64,000 nt of DNA from Papaver somniferum (taxonomy: Eukaryota > Streptophyta > Magnoliopsida > Ranunculales > Papaveraceae), in assembly GCF_003573695.1 (NCBI RefSeq), contig NC_039364.1, positions 68,220,256-68,284,255 of the forward strand. Direction: 5' to 3'. How positions within the stretch are numbered: position 1 is the first letter of the stretch; each line of letters begins with the position of its first letter. The position numbers and the translations under genes were made by a program. The notes under the pieces were generated by a model. The model was not told the origin of the DNA and did not search any database. It saw only the letters and a list, made by a program, of their open reading frames with translations. This document shows positions 34,801 to 46,424 of this stretch, piece after piece.

Positions 34801-35747
34801 TATTCATACGATTAACTGATGGCTCGTAGAATATTACTGGATATTCAGATGATTTAAGACAATTAATTGATGGCTCTATACTAGAAGGGATTCCTGTTTA
34901 AGAGCATTAATTATCTGAGGGTTGAGCAATATGAACTTGCTGGAGTGTCATATTCCTCTTGCATAGTCGGGGAAAACCTGGTTACATCCCAAAGACGTTG
35001 TCGCTCTATACTAGCAGGCATGCTGTCTAGGAGCTGCCCAATCTTTCGATTCTATACAATATGAGATGTGTCGTGGCCTCAGCTGAGAGACTACACATCT
35101 ACATCTTCTCTGAGAAACTTTCTCCATCAGAGGTGGCATGAGCTTTCATGCATAGAGACATGAGTCTCGATACTCATCCGATTGCCAGATCCGGAGTAAT
35201 TACTGAAATTGCTCAGTATTCATGAGATGTGTTGTGGCCTCAGCTAAAAGGCTACACATCTACATGTACTCTGAGAGACAGCCTTCTCAGTTAGAGATTT
35301 ATGGCATGAGCTTTCATGCTTAGAGACATGAGTCTCAATACTCATCTGATTGTCGGATCCGGAGTAATTACTGAAATTGCTCAGTATTCATGAGATGTGT
35401 CGTGGCCTCAGCCGGGAGACTACACATTTACACCTTCCCTGAGAGACTTTCTCGATCAGAGGTTTTATGGCATGAGCTTTCATGCTTTATTCAGAGATAT
35501 GAGCCTCAATACTCATCCGATTGCCGGATCCGGAGTAATTACTGAAATTCCTCAGTATTCATGAGATGTGCCGTGGTCTCAGCTGAGAGACTACACATCC
35601 ACATATTCTCTGAGAGAACTTTCTCAATCAGAGGTTATATGATCTTTCACGCTTTAATGAGAGACGTGGGTCTCAATACTCATCCGATTTCCGGATCCGC
35701 GGTATACTTTTACAATTTTACCCTTTGTCGAAAATCCACCATCTACA
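31823..35747 (-). repeat. B 5' LTR (3925 bp)
   Basis: Same layout of arrays as the 3' copy: AATATTG units 32650-32820, GC-rich units 33470-34510, 168-bp units 35060-35720. A deletion near 33380 accounts for most of the length difference. Confidence 0.93.
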
Positions 35748-35752
35748 AGTAC

Positions 35753-36679
35753 AATCGTAACGATTGGCTTGAGATTTATATATCCGATGGGCAAGATAGA
35801 AAAGTAGTCACAAACATCTTTGTTTCATCGTTTGTGATTCCACAATATCTTATTTTGCCGCGTCGATTAAGATTATTGTGAGGTGATTGGTAATACTAGG
35901 TTGTTCTTCGGGAATATAAGTCCGGGTTATCAATTGGTTCACGTTCACCTTGATTTATCAAAAGACGGAACATAACTTGTAGGTATTTCTGTGGGAGAAA
36001 GATTTATCTATTACTGTAGACTTTTTTGTATGATACAGATTTGTTTATTAAAGTCTTCGACTTTAGGTCGTAGCAACTCTTAGTTGTGGGTGAGATCAGC
36101 TAAGGGAATCAAGTGTGTAGTATCCTGTTGGGATCAGAGACGTAAGGAGCGCAACTGTACCTTGAATCAGTGTGAGATTGATTGGGATTCAACTACAGTC
36201 CAGACCGAAGTTAGTTTGTAGTAGGCTAGTGTCTGTAGTGGCTTAATACAATGTGTGTTCAATCTAGACTAGGTCCCAGGGTTTTTCCGCGTTTGCGGTT
36301 TCATCGTTAACAAAACTTCTGGTGTCTGTGTTATTTCTTTTCCGCATTATATTTTGTTATGTAATTGAAATATCACAGGTTGTGCGTTGAATCGATCAAT
36401 TAGGAAATCCAACCTTTGGTTGTTGATTGAAATTGATTGATCCTTGAATATTGGTCTTTGATACCGTTCAAGTGATTTCTCTTTTACTCAATTAGACTCG
36501 CAGATTTTTATTTGCTTGAGTAAGTATTGAGTCGAGAAAGAGAGATATAACTCCTTGATATACTTTTATTAAGATTGAGTCTGACTGTTTAGTTGATTCT
36601 CTTAAAAATATATTAGAGTTAGTACATACAGATTTCTAATCGAAATATTGGGTGTGGTTGTTAGTCCCCCGCATTTTCA
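35753..36679 (+). repeat. E 5' LTR, right part
   Basis: Continues the LTR behind B's target duplication (ACAATCGTAACGATTGG as at 41868) and ends CGCATTTTCA just before the PBS. Confidence 0.92.
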
Positions 36680-36681
36680 AT

Positions 36682-36693
36682 TGGTATCAGAGC
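36682..36693 (+). promoter_or_regulatory. Primer-binding site of E (initiator tRNA-Met)
   Basis: TGGTATCAGAGC two bases after the LTR end; this is the standard complement of the initiator tRNA-Met 3' end used by plant copia elements. Same site at 56184 and, reversed, at 50341. Confidence 0.95.
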
Positions 36694-36742
36694 AGGCAAA
36701 CAAGTTTAAAGACCTTACAAGTCTGTGTTTGTAGCGATCTTA

Positions 36743-38162
36743 TATGGACAGAGGTGCTATCTCTATCAACGTACCACCAGTCTTCGATGACTCTAATTAC
36801 TTATGGTAGAAAATTGCTATGCGAGCTTTTCTTCAAGCATGTGATTTTCAATCATGGGTATATGTTATTAATGGCTATGATGCTCCCGTTGTGCCAGTTG
36901 GAAATGTAAACGTGGGATATATTATAAACCGTATTCGAAGGTAATACCAGTGAAAAGGAATCTAGGCTTCAAAACCTTAATTACGATTGGGAAAACCTTC
37001 GTATGGCAGATGAAGAAACATTTGATGAGTTTAATCACAAAGTATCTGAAATTGTTAATGCATCTTTTGCATTGGGTAAGACTATTCCTGAAAAGGACAT
37101 TGTGATGAAAATTCTCAGATCGCTGCCATCTAGACACGATTCTAAGAAGCATGCCATCGTTGAGGGAAATAACCTAGATAATCTCTCCAGAAACACGCTG
37201 GTTGAGAAGCTTAAGATCTTTGATCATGAGCATTCATCCAAATCTAAGGATGTTGCGTTCAAAGCACTAAAGGACACAAAATTACTTGATAAAAGTAAAA
37301 AAGTGTATATCTCTGAAGACAATCACTCTGAGACTGATTCATCAGATAAAGATCTTGACAAATTGGTCTCCAAGATCACAAGACAGTTTAGGGATCTTCT
37401 GTTGAAGAGAGAATTAAACGGTTCTCCAGAGATAAGCCTAAAGCATCAGTCAAACCTCATAATCGTGTACCTCCTAAAAATAGGGATATTGATGAAACTG
37501 GTGACGAGGATATGCCTCAGTGCTTTAAGTGTAAGGGATTTAGTCATTTTGCAAACGAGTGCCCAACTCGTGGAAAATACACTGGGAACAAAGGTTTTGC
37601 TGCAACTCTTGATGAAATGTCTGACAGCTATGATTCTAATGAAGACGAGAAATCGAGTGTTGCACTTCTTGGTGAAAATATTGCTTTTGATAATTGTAGC
37701 AATACATACATCAATCTTGATATTCTTTCAGAAGAAAACCCAACTAATCTGGAAGAAAAAATTGACCCATTCTTTGGAAACTCTATATGTAATGTTTCAG
37801 GTTCCACCATGTGTCTAGCTGCTTGCACATCTCAGAAGCCTGATTTTTATCCTAGATTGACGTGCTCGTATTATTCTCTAAAGGGTCATGAACTTTCAAA
37901 GTGTTACAAGTACAAACACCAATTGAGGCACATCAACAAACTTCAACGAAGAGCAAATCAATTAGCAAATAAGCTTAAACTTGCTCAGAAGGCCGCTAAG
38001 GTACGTAGGATTTTATCTTCGTTTAAGAAGTTAGTTTCCAAGGATAAACCAAGACTATTAGAGAAGAAAGTATGGTCAAACCGGTTTGATAGACAGAGGT
38101 CTGTGGATTCCTCTCAAGAGGAAAATGGTGGACAAATTGTTGTTCACCGCAGCACAACTTGA
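36743..38162 (+). pseudogene. gag of element E (UBN2 type), broken
   Basis: Starts MDRGAISINVPPVFDDSN, the Sirevirus-type gag N-terminus also seen in G and I. A TAG follows near 36806, then a deletion. The UBN2 core resumes (ENLRMADEETFDEFN, KILRSLPSRHDSKKHA, 36990-37200). A frameshift near 37415 leads to a basic region and the zinc knuckle CFKCKGFSHFANEC (near 37520, CX2CX4HX4C), an acidic stretch and a second knuckle-like CSYYSLKGHELSKC in which the second Cys is Tyr. The frame ends in a Lys/Arg-rich tail at 38162. No protease or pol follows. Confidence 0.88.
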
Positions 38163-38451
38163 TTGTGTTGATTGGTAAATCCTGTCTCATGTGCCTGATC
38201 AAAAGAGATAAGACTGTGCACCTCTCAGGATTTAAGAAAAGTTTGTTTTTTTCTTCTTTTCTTAGTTTTGTGTCCATCAATAAAGGAGGGTTATTCTCGA
38301 CAACTCTACTCTCTCTAGGGTTCAGAGTTGTGTGTGCACGAACCTGTTAAAAGGTTGCGTGACCCTATATTTCTTTTTCCTTCCCTGAAACTTTTTTTTT
38401 ATCTCAAGACCACTTGTTGAGATTGTGAATTCCTCCACAAACCATACGCCT

Positions 38452-38835
38452 ATGGATGCTCAAAGTACCATGTCTTCTTATGGAAAGGATGTTAATATGA
38501 TTGTCAAGCCATCAATCATGAAGGAAAAAGAGAAATATCCGTTAGCTCCAACATTGAAAAGAAAAAGAAGGAATGTGAGGAAGCCCAGAGTTGTACCTTA
38601 AAATTCTCAGAAGTTTTCTGATGTTTTTGAAATGTTGAAAGAGATGCAGAAGGAGATTCATCAAATAAAGGCTTTTGTGTTTAAGACTCATGAGATTCAG
38701 AAGGCCCTAGTTCGACATCAGTCAAGAAGGTTTATTGACATTAACTCCTATCTTCATGAGACTTATGTCCCAATGGCTGTTGACGACAAGGAGTTCGGGG
38801 ACGATAACGAATTCTTCAAATGTATTAATGCCTAG
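38452..38835 (+). pseudogene. Small second frame of E, downstream of gag
   Basis: ATG at 38452 opens a frame with a basic stretch (PTLKRKRRNVRKPRV), an in-frame TAA at 38599-38601, and a charged helix-like end (EMLKEMQKEIHQIKAF, then YVPMAVDDKE) to the stop at 38835. It occupies the place of the downstream env-like frame of Sireviruses and may be a shortened version of the larger frame in H (57960-59480). Function unknown. Confidence 0.5.
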
Positions 38836-39299
38836 TAGATCTTCTATTTTTTGTTTTGTTTAGAAGAATAACTAGAGTTTGGAATATCCATTATTGTGAT
38901 TACACATAGCTATGTCCAAAGTTTTCATCTTCATGTTTTTAGATTTTTTGGTTTAAATTCTAAAATTGTTTGGAAGATAATTTTTGCAGTATTAATCTTT
39001 ATGGTTTTATATATTGCAATTTGTTATGGGATATGTGTGTTTGCGTCCGTGAACTGTGATTATCCCATACTTTGTCAAAAGTTAAGTCCTTTATATGTCA
39101 ATATGCATGTGTTGATAAAAGAAGGAATGAACTTTTGATAATCCAAAAGTTAATCCTATTATGTCAATTATTGATGGAAGATAGGTTAAAATCTTTTGTT
39201 TTCAAGGATTATGTCTATTGTATGTCATTGTGCGAATGGTGATGGAAAATAGAATGAATCCTTGCTTATTCCACAGTATTTGGTCGATCTCCGGTCTAC

Positions 39300-39650
39300 A
39301 ATTTTTTGTGCATATACTGTGTTGTTCCATAAGGTGTCTTATGTTGAGTACAATCGACTGAGTTATTCTTAGCTTAGTTGTTGCTCCATGAGGTACTTTA
39401 TGTCGAGCATGATCAACTAAATTAATCATCCTTGTTTGGTTATTTAGTTGTTGCTCCGTAAGTTCTCTTATGTCGAGCATGATCAATTAAATTGATTACT
39501 TTTTGTGGTTAATTTGGTTGTGTATTCCGATTAGATTAATTATGGGTTCTCTTGTGATTAATCTAATTGAGTATTTTTGAGACTCCATAAGTTCACTTAT
39601 GTTGAGATTTTCCGATTAAATTAATCATGGGTTCTCTTGTGGTTAATTTA
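39300..39650 (+). repeat. Tandem TCTTATGTCGAGCA units in E 3' region
   Basis: About five diverged units of roughly 80 bp containing TTGCTCCATAAG, TCTTATGTCGAG and GATTAAATTAATCA. F has a single copy near 14705, so the array expanded in E. Confidence 0.75.
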
Positions 39651-39767
39651 ATTGAGTATTTTGGATTCAAATTCATACTTGTATGTGATTTGTTATGTCC
39701 AAAAAAATCCTTCTTTTCTTTTGAAATTAAGGTCGCTCTTGTTGTTTTTTCGGGAATGACATATTAC

Positions 39768-40425
39768 GGGGGAGAGTTCTTAATTGAACTTGTGCTTAGT
39801 TGTCAAATCTTTGTGGGGAGTGCGGCTGTGGAATATTATAGGGGTTATCTTGTATCTTTATAAACTCCTTGATGAATGCATTTAGCTTCGGCTATATGAT
39901 TGCATCTAAATAAGATGATATGTGCTTTCTTTTGGTCATGAAATGTCTCTTTCGGAAATTTTATTAGGATCCCGTTTTCGTACCTTTGCCAGTTTTATTG
40001 ACAAAAAGGGGGAGAAATAATATGTAGTTCACACTACAAATACATATGGTTTTCGGATCATTATGTAAGGGGGAGTGGTTTCCATGTGAGATGGAATATT
40101 GACTAAGGGGGAGTGATATATATCACCATAGTATTGTTGTCGAAGTTATGATGCAATTGAACTTTGATACTATATAATGCTAATATGACATTGTATAACA
40201 ATGATTGAGAACTCTTGTTTTCTCATTGTTATAGCTACGGATTTTCAACAACGATGATGCTGAATTTACAACCTTTGGGATCATTGATGTACTTGGAAGT
40301 GACGAAGATTTCGAGTAATGTTGAAGATTAGGCATGTGGAATAGGAGCTACAAAAGTTAATTCATTTATTTTTGTATTCCATATGTATTGATAGTTTTGT
40401 CACTAAAATTGACAAAGGGGGAAAT
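39768..40425 (+). promoter_or_regulatory. Multiple polypurine tracts before E 3' LTR
   Basis: GGGGGAGA-type tracts occur near 39768, 40005, 40068, 40105 and, directly before the LTR, 40413-40425 (CAAAGGGGGAAAT). Repeated polypurine tracts are a described hallmark of Sireviruses. G shows the same set reversed near 46425, 46650, 46685, 46743 and 46985. Confidence 0.75.
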
Positions 40426-42836
40426 TGTTAGAGCATTGCTCGGTAGAACTCGCATGTGTTGCTATCTCAAGCATGTTTGTCAATGTTAGTGATCAAAACT
40501 ATAAGTCTTGATTTCTAGTCTCTATAGCTAAGTCTCGGACTAGGATAGAAAGTGTACTTGAGCTCAAGAACTTCATGGCAATCATAATACAAGACGAAGG
40601 ACTACTCAAGGAACTGGTGGAACTTCATCGACAAAAAGGTATGTGGAGACTTGAAATTATCTATCACTCAAAAGTCTATCTACTCTATCTCCTATTTTGA
40701 GACAAAAGTCGTTTTGCTATATAGACTTTGATTATGCACATTTGCTATTTCGAGCCGAGTTTATCTCGCCTATCTATTTCTCGAAATATGTGTTGGTAAG
40801 CTTTTCCTTTAGCCAAGTTCATATTTACCTAGTAACAGAAGTCATGATACGTTTCAATCACATTGAAAATTGCTTAATTTGATGAAAAATAGTTTGTGAA
40901 TAACAACTATATAATAACGTCCTCTAAGAATGTTTCAATGATTTAAATGAGAGTTTAGATTATATAACCAATGATGGACATAAGCATTGTGTGGCAACAC
41001 ATATATGTATAAGTCCTTTTTCCTTGAACCGAAGTTTGCGAACTTTGTTGATCAAGAGAACCGGAACAAGAGTCGTGAACTCAGTCCGCGAACTGGCAGA
41101 AGTTCTCGACCCGAGAAAATTTGCTGGAGTTTGAGAAATCCTTCCGGGAACTTAAGTCCGCGAACTAAGTCTGCGAACTTAAGTTGGTTATATCTAAAGA
41201 TGATTGTTTGTGAACTTGTTTATATTCACTAAGGAATGCAAAATGCAAACCGTGGCTATAAAGTTCATGAATCGATTCGAGTGAATCAAATCTTTTTTGC
41301 TTCGATTGTGTCTTGTGTAGTTACATAATATTTCCTTGCAATTGAACAACTCTCTAACTAGTTCATTTGAGTCATTTGAACTAGTTATGGTGAAGAAGAA
41401 TATGGTTGATATGAAAGTGCTCATATGGCTAACCATTTGGTTAACTATTATTGAACCAACAAATGTACATGTTTGGGTACGGTTACATAAACCTAAAATC
41501 GTGCATTTCATTTGTGTGTAACAAGCTAAGTTTTCGATCCAACGGTTGAAAGATATTAGCTTGAATCTAATCAGGTTTTCATCTAACGGTAAATATTGAA
41601 TGCTTGGTTACGAATCTAACATTGATTGCAAACCTTGATTTGAAAAACTATATAAGGGAGAACTCTAGCAAATGGGAAACCTAATCCCCATACCTCCTGT
41701 GTGATACTATTTGTATTATCTAGAGTTGATTCTCCATTAACCTTAGGGTTCTTCTTGAAAACCAGGTTAACGACTTAAAGACTTCATTGGGATTGTGAAG
41801 CCAGACCGATACTACTTTCTCGTAGTTGTGTGATCTGATCTTGCTGATTCTATCGTTTTTAGTACAATCGTAACGATTGGATTGAGATTTATATCTCCGA
41901 TAGGCAAGATAGAAAAGTAGTCACAAACATCTTCGTCTCATAGTTTGTGATTCCACAATATCTTCTTTCGCAGCATCGATTAAGATTATTGTGAGGCGAT
42001 TGATAATACTAGGCTGTTCTTCGGGAATATAAGTCTGGGTTATCAATTGGTTCATGTTCACCTTGATTTATCAAAAGACGAAACAAAACTTTGTAGGTAT
42101 TTCTGTGGAAGACAGATTTATCTACTCCTGTAGACTTTTCTGTGTGATACAGATTTGTTTATTAAAGTCTTCGACTTTGGGTCGTAGCAACTCTTAGTTG
42201 TGGGTGAGATCAGCTAAGGGAATCAAGTGCGTAGTATCCTGCTGGGATCAGAGACGTAAGGAGTGCAACTGTACCTTGAATCAGTGTGAGATTGATTGGG
42301 ATTCAACTACAGTCCAGACCGAAGTTAGTTTGTAGTAGGCTAGTGTCTGTAGCGGCTTATGAGCACTTTTTGGATTCAACTGTCTGGATTCAACTACAGT
42401 CCAGACAGTGTGTTTTCAATCTGGACAAGGTCCCGGGGGTTTTCCTCATTTGCGTTTTCCTCGTTAACAAAACTTCTGGTGTCTATGTTATTTCTTTTCC
42501 GCATTATATTTTGTTATATAATTGAAATATCACAGGTTGTGCGTTGAATCGATCAATTAGGAAATCCAAACTTTGGTTGTTGATTGAAATTGATTGATCC
42601 TTGAACATTGGTCTTTGGTACCGTTGAAGTGATTTCTCTTGTGTTCAATGAGACTCGCAGATTTCTATTTGCTTGAGTAAGTATTAAATCGAGAAAGAGA
42701 GATATAACTCCTTGATATACTTTTATTAAGATTGAGTATGACTATTTAGTTGATTCTCTTAAAAGTATATTGGAGTTGGTCCATACAGATTGCTAATCGG
42801 AATATTGGGTGTGGTTGTTAGACCCCCGTATTTTCA
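40426..42836 (+). repeat. E 3' LTR (2411 bp)
   Basis: TGTTAGAGCATTG...CGTATTTTCA, followed by the target duplication GGTAT. TATA box TATATAA at 41649-41655. Differs from the 5' LTR by scattered substitutions and small indels. Confidence 0.93.
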
Positions 42837-45404
42837 GGTATATCAGAAACAGGAGCATCAGTCTGCTTCTCCGAAGGGGCAGATAAACCACTACCATCCA
42901 TCCTAGCGCGTTTAGAAGACCCATCGCCGCTGGGGACTATGCAACGCACGCCGTCCGTGTCAGGCTTAACAGCTTCCTTACGCTTCTTACCCATATCCTG
43001 ACGCCAACGATAATATTTCAGCAAAAAAGAAAGTAATGATAAATGAGAGAAAAGAGAAGGGACTAACCTCAGGAATCAATGAGTCTGGCGAAATATCAGA
43101 GGTTTTAGGGCGAGACGTGGAGGAACTAGAAGACGACTCAAAGTCACTAGTAGAGCCTGGCAAATGAGAAATGAACACCATTGCAAAAGCAACTTAGATT
43201 TATAATAGAAAAAGAGAGAGAGGGAGAAAGAGAGGAGAATAGTAAGAACGAAGACACGTATTAAATAGGGGGTTACCTGCAGGATCATTAACGGTTAACG
43301 CCACCTGGGATGAGGACCCACCACAAACTGACCGGCTAGACCCAGAGGGGCTCTTTGATTGCATAACGGCATAAGGAGACACCGGAAGTTCGCCCCTGAC
43401 ACAGACGGTTTCAGCCCGAAGAGGATGAACTGACGATATATGGAGGCGTGGAGATACCCAACCAGTCCCTTTGGGAAGGTTGACCCCTAGATCCCTCAAC
43501 TGGTCTACAAATGAAGGAGTTGGACTGCTACTTGCACCCACAGGAGGCTGCGACGCGCTTCTCCGGTGGCTTTGCTAAGGCTGCAAGGACGAAATATTAG
43601 CAGAAGAACAAGGGCGCGGAGCAGACGACTGGTCTTCCTCTCGCCTAGCTTTCTTCCTAATACTTTTCTCAGTCCAATCACACTCGGGCATGTTCGGGTA
43701 CTCTTCCATCACGTAAGAAGGGGGTTTCCACCCCAAGCGATGGGAAGGAGGAGCTTCCTGAGAAAGTAATTCATGCCACTCATTTCATCAAAATAAGGGG
43801 GGAGACGTAACAATAGGTAACGAAAATGCAAAGCAAAAGAAACAACAAGTACCTGTGGTGCCAAAGGACTGGCCGATGATCTTACATATATCCGCAGAGG
43901 CTTACGGTCGGAACACGACCCTTTCTTCGTCTTCGCGGGCTCATGACCCTCAGGAGGAGCCAAAGAAGTCACTAAAGGCTCTAAAGAACGACCTTTATTG
44001 GCTAGAACAAGGCGGTGTTCAACATCCACGTCATCACCAAGTTTAATTCGGCCAGATGCATGAAGTGAACGGGGGTCTTGAGCAGACAAGTCACGGGGAG
44101 GAGACGATTCACGCAAAAGAAAATTCAAAGCTCGACGCCGTAAGAAATCATGATACTCATGGGCCCTTTCAGTAACCTCTAAAGGGCGCACAGAGATAGG
44201 CTGCTTGAATGAAAAGTTGATTCCTCGATCACATAGATGCATCGCCCCCTTAAAGACAAAACGATCGAAACTAGCTATGACATCCCCGATGTCGATGCAT
44301 TCCAAAGGGGGAAACCTATGGGGAACCCCTTGATCAAACCCAACTTGTCGATCTGCACGATCAGGGTTGTAAGACATGGCGATGAACTTACCAGCATAGA
44401 AACCAGGGAGATAACCAGGTAGCACGTCCATCACCGAATCAAAGTCTTCCTTCGATAAGAGCTTTTTCGAATATAACTCCGTATCAAAAGGCGCAATGAA
44501 ATCATAATGCGTTGGACCCGATCGACCATCTTGGTAGGGAAATGGTTCAAAATCCTTAGCCACGTCCAAGTGCATATCAACATCGCCCTTGGGTTTTTTC
44601 CCTTTCAGATTCCAAAGAGCCATCCGTGGGTAGCCATAAACAATAGGAACCCTCTTGATCGAACCATTGTCTTGCCTAACATCCTCCTCATGATGAATCG
44701 CTAACTTATTAGGGTCAGGCGCGCATGGGGGAAGATGCTCCCAATACCATGCCTGCATGAAGGAATCCGGGATATAAGTCTCAATCTTGTGAGACGAGCC
44801 CACCGTTTGAAGGTCCTGACAGAACAAGTCTAGATGCTGATACAAGCCACCCAGAAACATCGGCACTAGTGGGAAAGAGACGCCACGGGACAGCAACACC
44901 ACCATTGGCACAAGTTCACCCTTAATGGTATCCTGAGGACTGTATTCAAACACATCATGACAACGCCAAAATAAGATAAAAGCGGCCAATTCCGTGCGAG
45001 AATTTTTCTCTTTTCTCTTGGGAGGGAAGAACTTTTCCATCAACTATCCACGGAGCCCAATACTTCTGCCAAATAGGAAAGGAAGCACGACAATTGGTTT
45101 TGATAACCCATTCAGGATCAGCTTCTGTCGGAGTAACTGACGAGTCATGAATCGCCTCATATGCGCGGATAGAGCTAGATAGTAGTCGCTCGTCCGTTGG
45201 GCGCATCGAAGGAGCTTTCTTCTCTTCGACCCATTTGACCTTCCCATTCACAACAGACGAAGGCGTCCCCTTCTTGTCTGAGCCATCAACCTTCTTGCCC
45301 CCATTTTGCTTCGGCGGTACCTGGTCTTTCCGCACCAATTCACGACGAGAATCATCTTTACATTTCAACAAATAAGTACACAACCTCTTGTCCTCGTCAT
45401 TCAA
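42837..45404 (-). pseudogene. D antisense PMD gene, N-terminal half
   Basis: Reads right to left. Exon 1 starts at ATG 45404-45402 (MNDEDKRLCTYLLKCKDDSR), has a frameshift near 45044, and runs through the PMD core (LAAFILFWRCHDVFEY, FLGGLYQHLDLFCQ, SFMQAWYWEHL) to a donor near 43853. An acceptor lies near 43759. The next exon has an in-frame TAG near 43572 and ends at a donor near 43274. Further exons are 43162-43066 (SDFESSSSSSTSRPK) and 42990-42837, whose frame continues at 20079 on the far side of E. PMD proteins are plant-specific; copies in retrotransposons have no known role. Confidence 0.75.
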
Positions 45405-45446
45405 CGCTCCATAGACAGCCGCCTCATCATAAGAATGACTGCCATG

Positions 45447-46424
45447 TGAAAAAGCAGGGGTCTAACAACCACACCCAGTAGGCAGTAGGAAATTGGTGTA
45501 ACAGCTTATAATCAGTGTGTGTGTATTCTGGACTAGGTCCCGGGGTTTTTCTGCATTTGCGGTTTCCTCGTTAACAAAATTTCTGGTGTCTCTGTTATTT
45601 TCCTTTATTTATAGTGAAAGGTAGCTTGAAAGCTAAGCATAGTTATTTTCCTTTTTCAAGACTCTCCTAATTTTGGGAGTCTTTCCTAAGTTACAACTCT
45701 TGCCAAAATAATTAAATAAATAATTAATTTAGCAAAATTATATTTATGTGAATAAATCACAAATTAAATTAGGAAGGAATCACAAACACTTTAATATGGT
45801 AATCAAAGATGTTTGGAGTAATAGCCATTTTGCCTAGATAAGGAAACATCACCAACTTGACCAAAAATGCCTTTTAGTCACGTAATTGGGCCCAAGTCCG
45901 TGAACCGTTACAAACAGTCCATGGATTGTTTCATACTAATGAACTGTAACAATTACATCAATACTTATAATTGTTACTTTAATAAATCACTCATAACTTC
46001 ATCGTTATAACTCAGAATTGAGTGATTCTTGGCTCGTTGAATTTGTAAGCTCATTCACTATAACATGAGATCCTCTATAGGGATAAAGGTTATGGTCACC
46101 AAAGTCATGAATGAAATAACCTCAAGTATATATACATAATATACATTTACCGTCATAGGAATTGTTCCATAGAGTGAGTATATATCTCGATAGATTAGAA
46201 AGGTAGAATTGAACAAGAATCCAAATGAAATCAATCACATACCTTTGTTGATGTAGTACTTGTTGATGTCTTCTTGTAGTCTTCAATCTTCATCCTTTAA
46301 GGATAGCTTCGATTCAACTTCTTAGACCTAATCTATTCCGAAATATTGCTAAATCAAGAATGGATTTTGGCAACTAAAATTGACATACCAACGCTAGTGG
46401 GTTCAACCGAGCAATTCCCTAACA
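45447..46424 (-). repeat. G 3' LTR, short and rearranged
   Basis: Starts like 50355 (TGAAAAAGCAGGGGTCTAAC) but within about 50 bp switches to LTR sequence in the opposite orientation (GGACTAGGTCCCGGGG at about 45530, as at 55770). It then runs on to a normal LTR terminus CTAACA at 46424. Far shorter than its 2.9-kb partner. Confidence 0.75.

Larger units (their letters stand above)
21522..35747 (-). mobile_element. Element B: complete family-1 retrotransposon with about 4-kb LTRs
   Basis: Flanked by AGTAC (21517-21521 and 35748-35752). LTRs 21522-25528 and 31823-35747 have inverted ends TGTGGATGG and CCATCTACA. The interior (6.3 kb) has the PBS at its right and the polypurine tract at its left, so the coding strand is minus. 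It carries decayed gag and protease, a remnant of the plus-strand antisense gene and a hAT MITE. No RT or integrase is recognisable. Confidence 0.93.
20080..42836 (+). mobile_element. Element E: family-2 (Sirevirus-like copia) element, non-autonomous, with B nested in its 5' LTR
   Basis: Flanked by GGTAT at 20075-20079 and 42837-42841. Ends TGTTAGATAATTG and TATTTTCA. Without B it is about 8.5 kb: LTRs of about 2.37 and 2.41 kb and a 3.75-kb interior with initiator-Met PBS, broken gag, a small second frame, repeats and several polypurine tracts. There is no protease, integrase or RT, so it resembles the gag-only LTR elements called TR-GAG. It depends on an autonomous relative. Confidence 0.92.
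16305..45446 (+). mobile_element. Element D: family-3 gypsy element, split by E and cut on the right
   Basis: Order on the plus strand: 377-bp LTR, primer site, decayed gag, two tandem-repeat blocks, then an antisense PMD gene whose exons resume beyond E (20080-42836). There is no protease, RT or integrase. The 3' LTR is missing because the composite G/H begins at 45447. A solo LTR of the same family lies at 58354-58724. Gag type and antisense gene fit the Tat lineage. Confidence 0.8.

Noticed and set aside
43566..43769. Plus-strand frames opposite D's antisense gene
   Set aside because: Shadows of the PMD exons on the minus strand.
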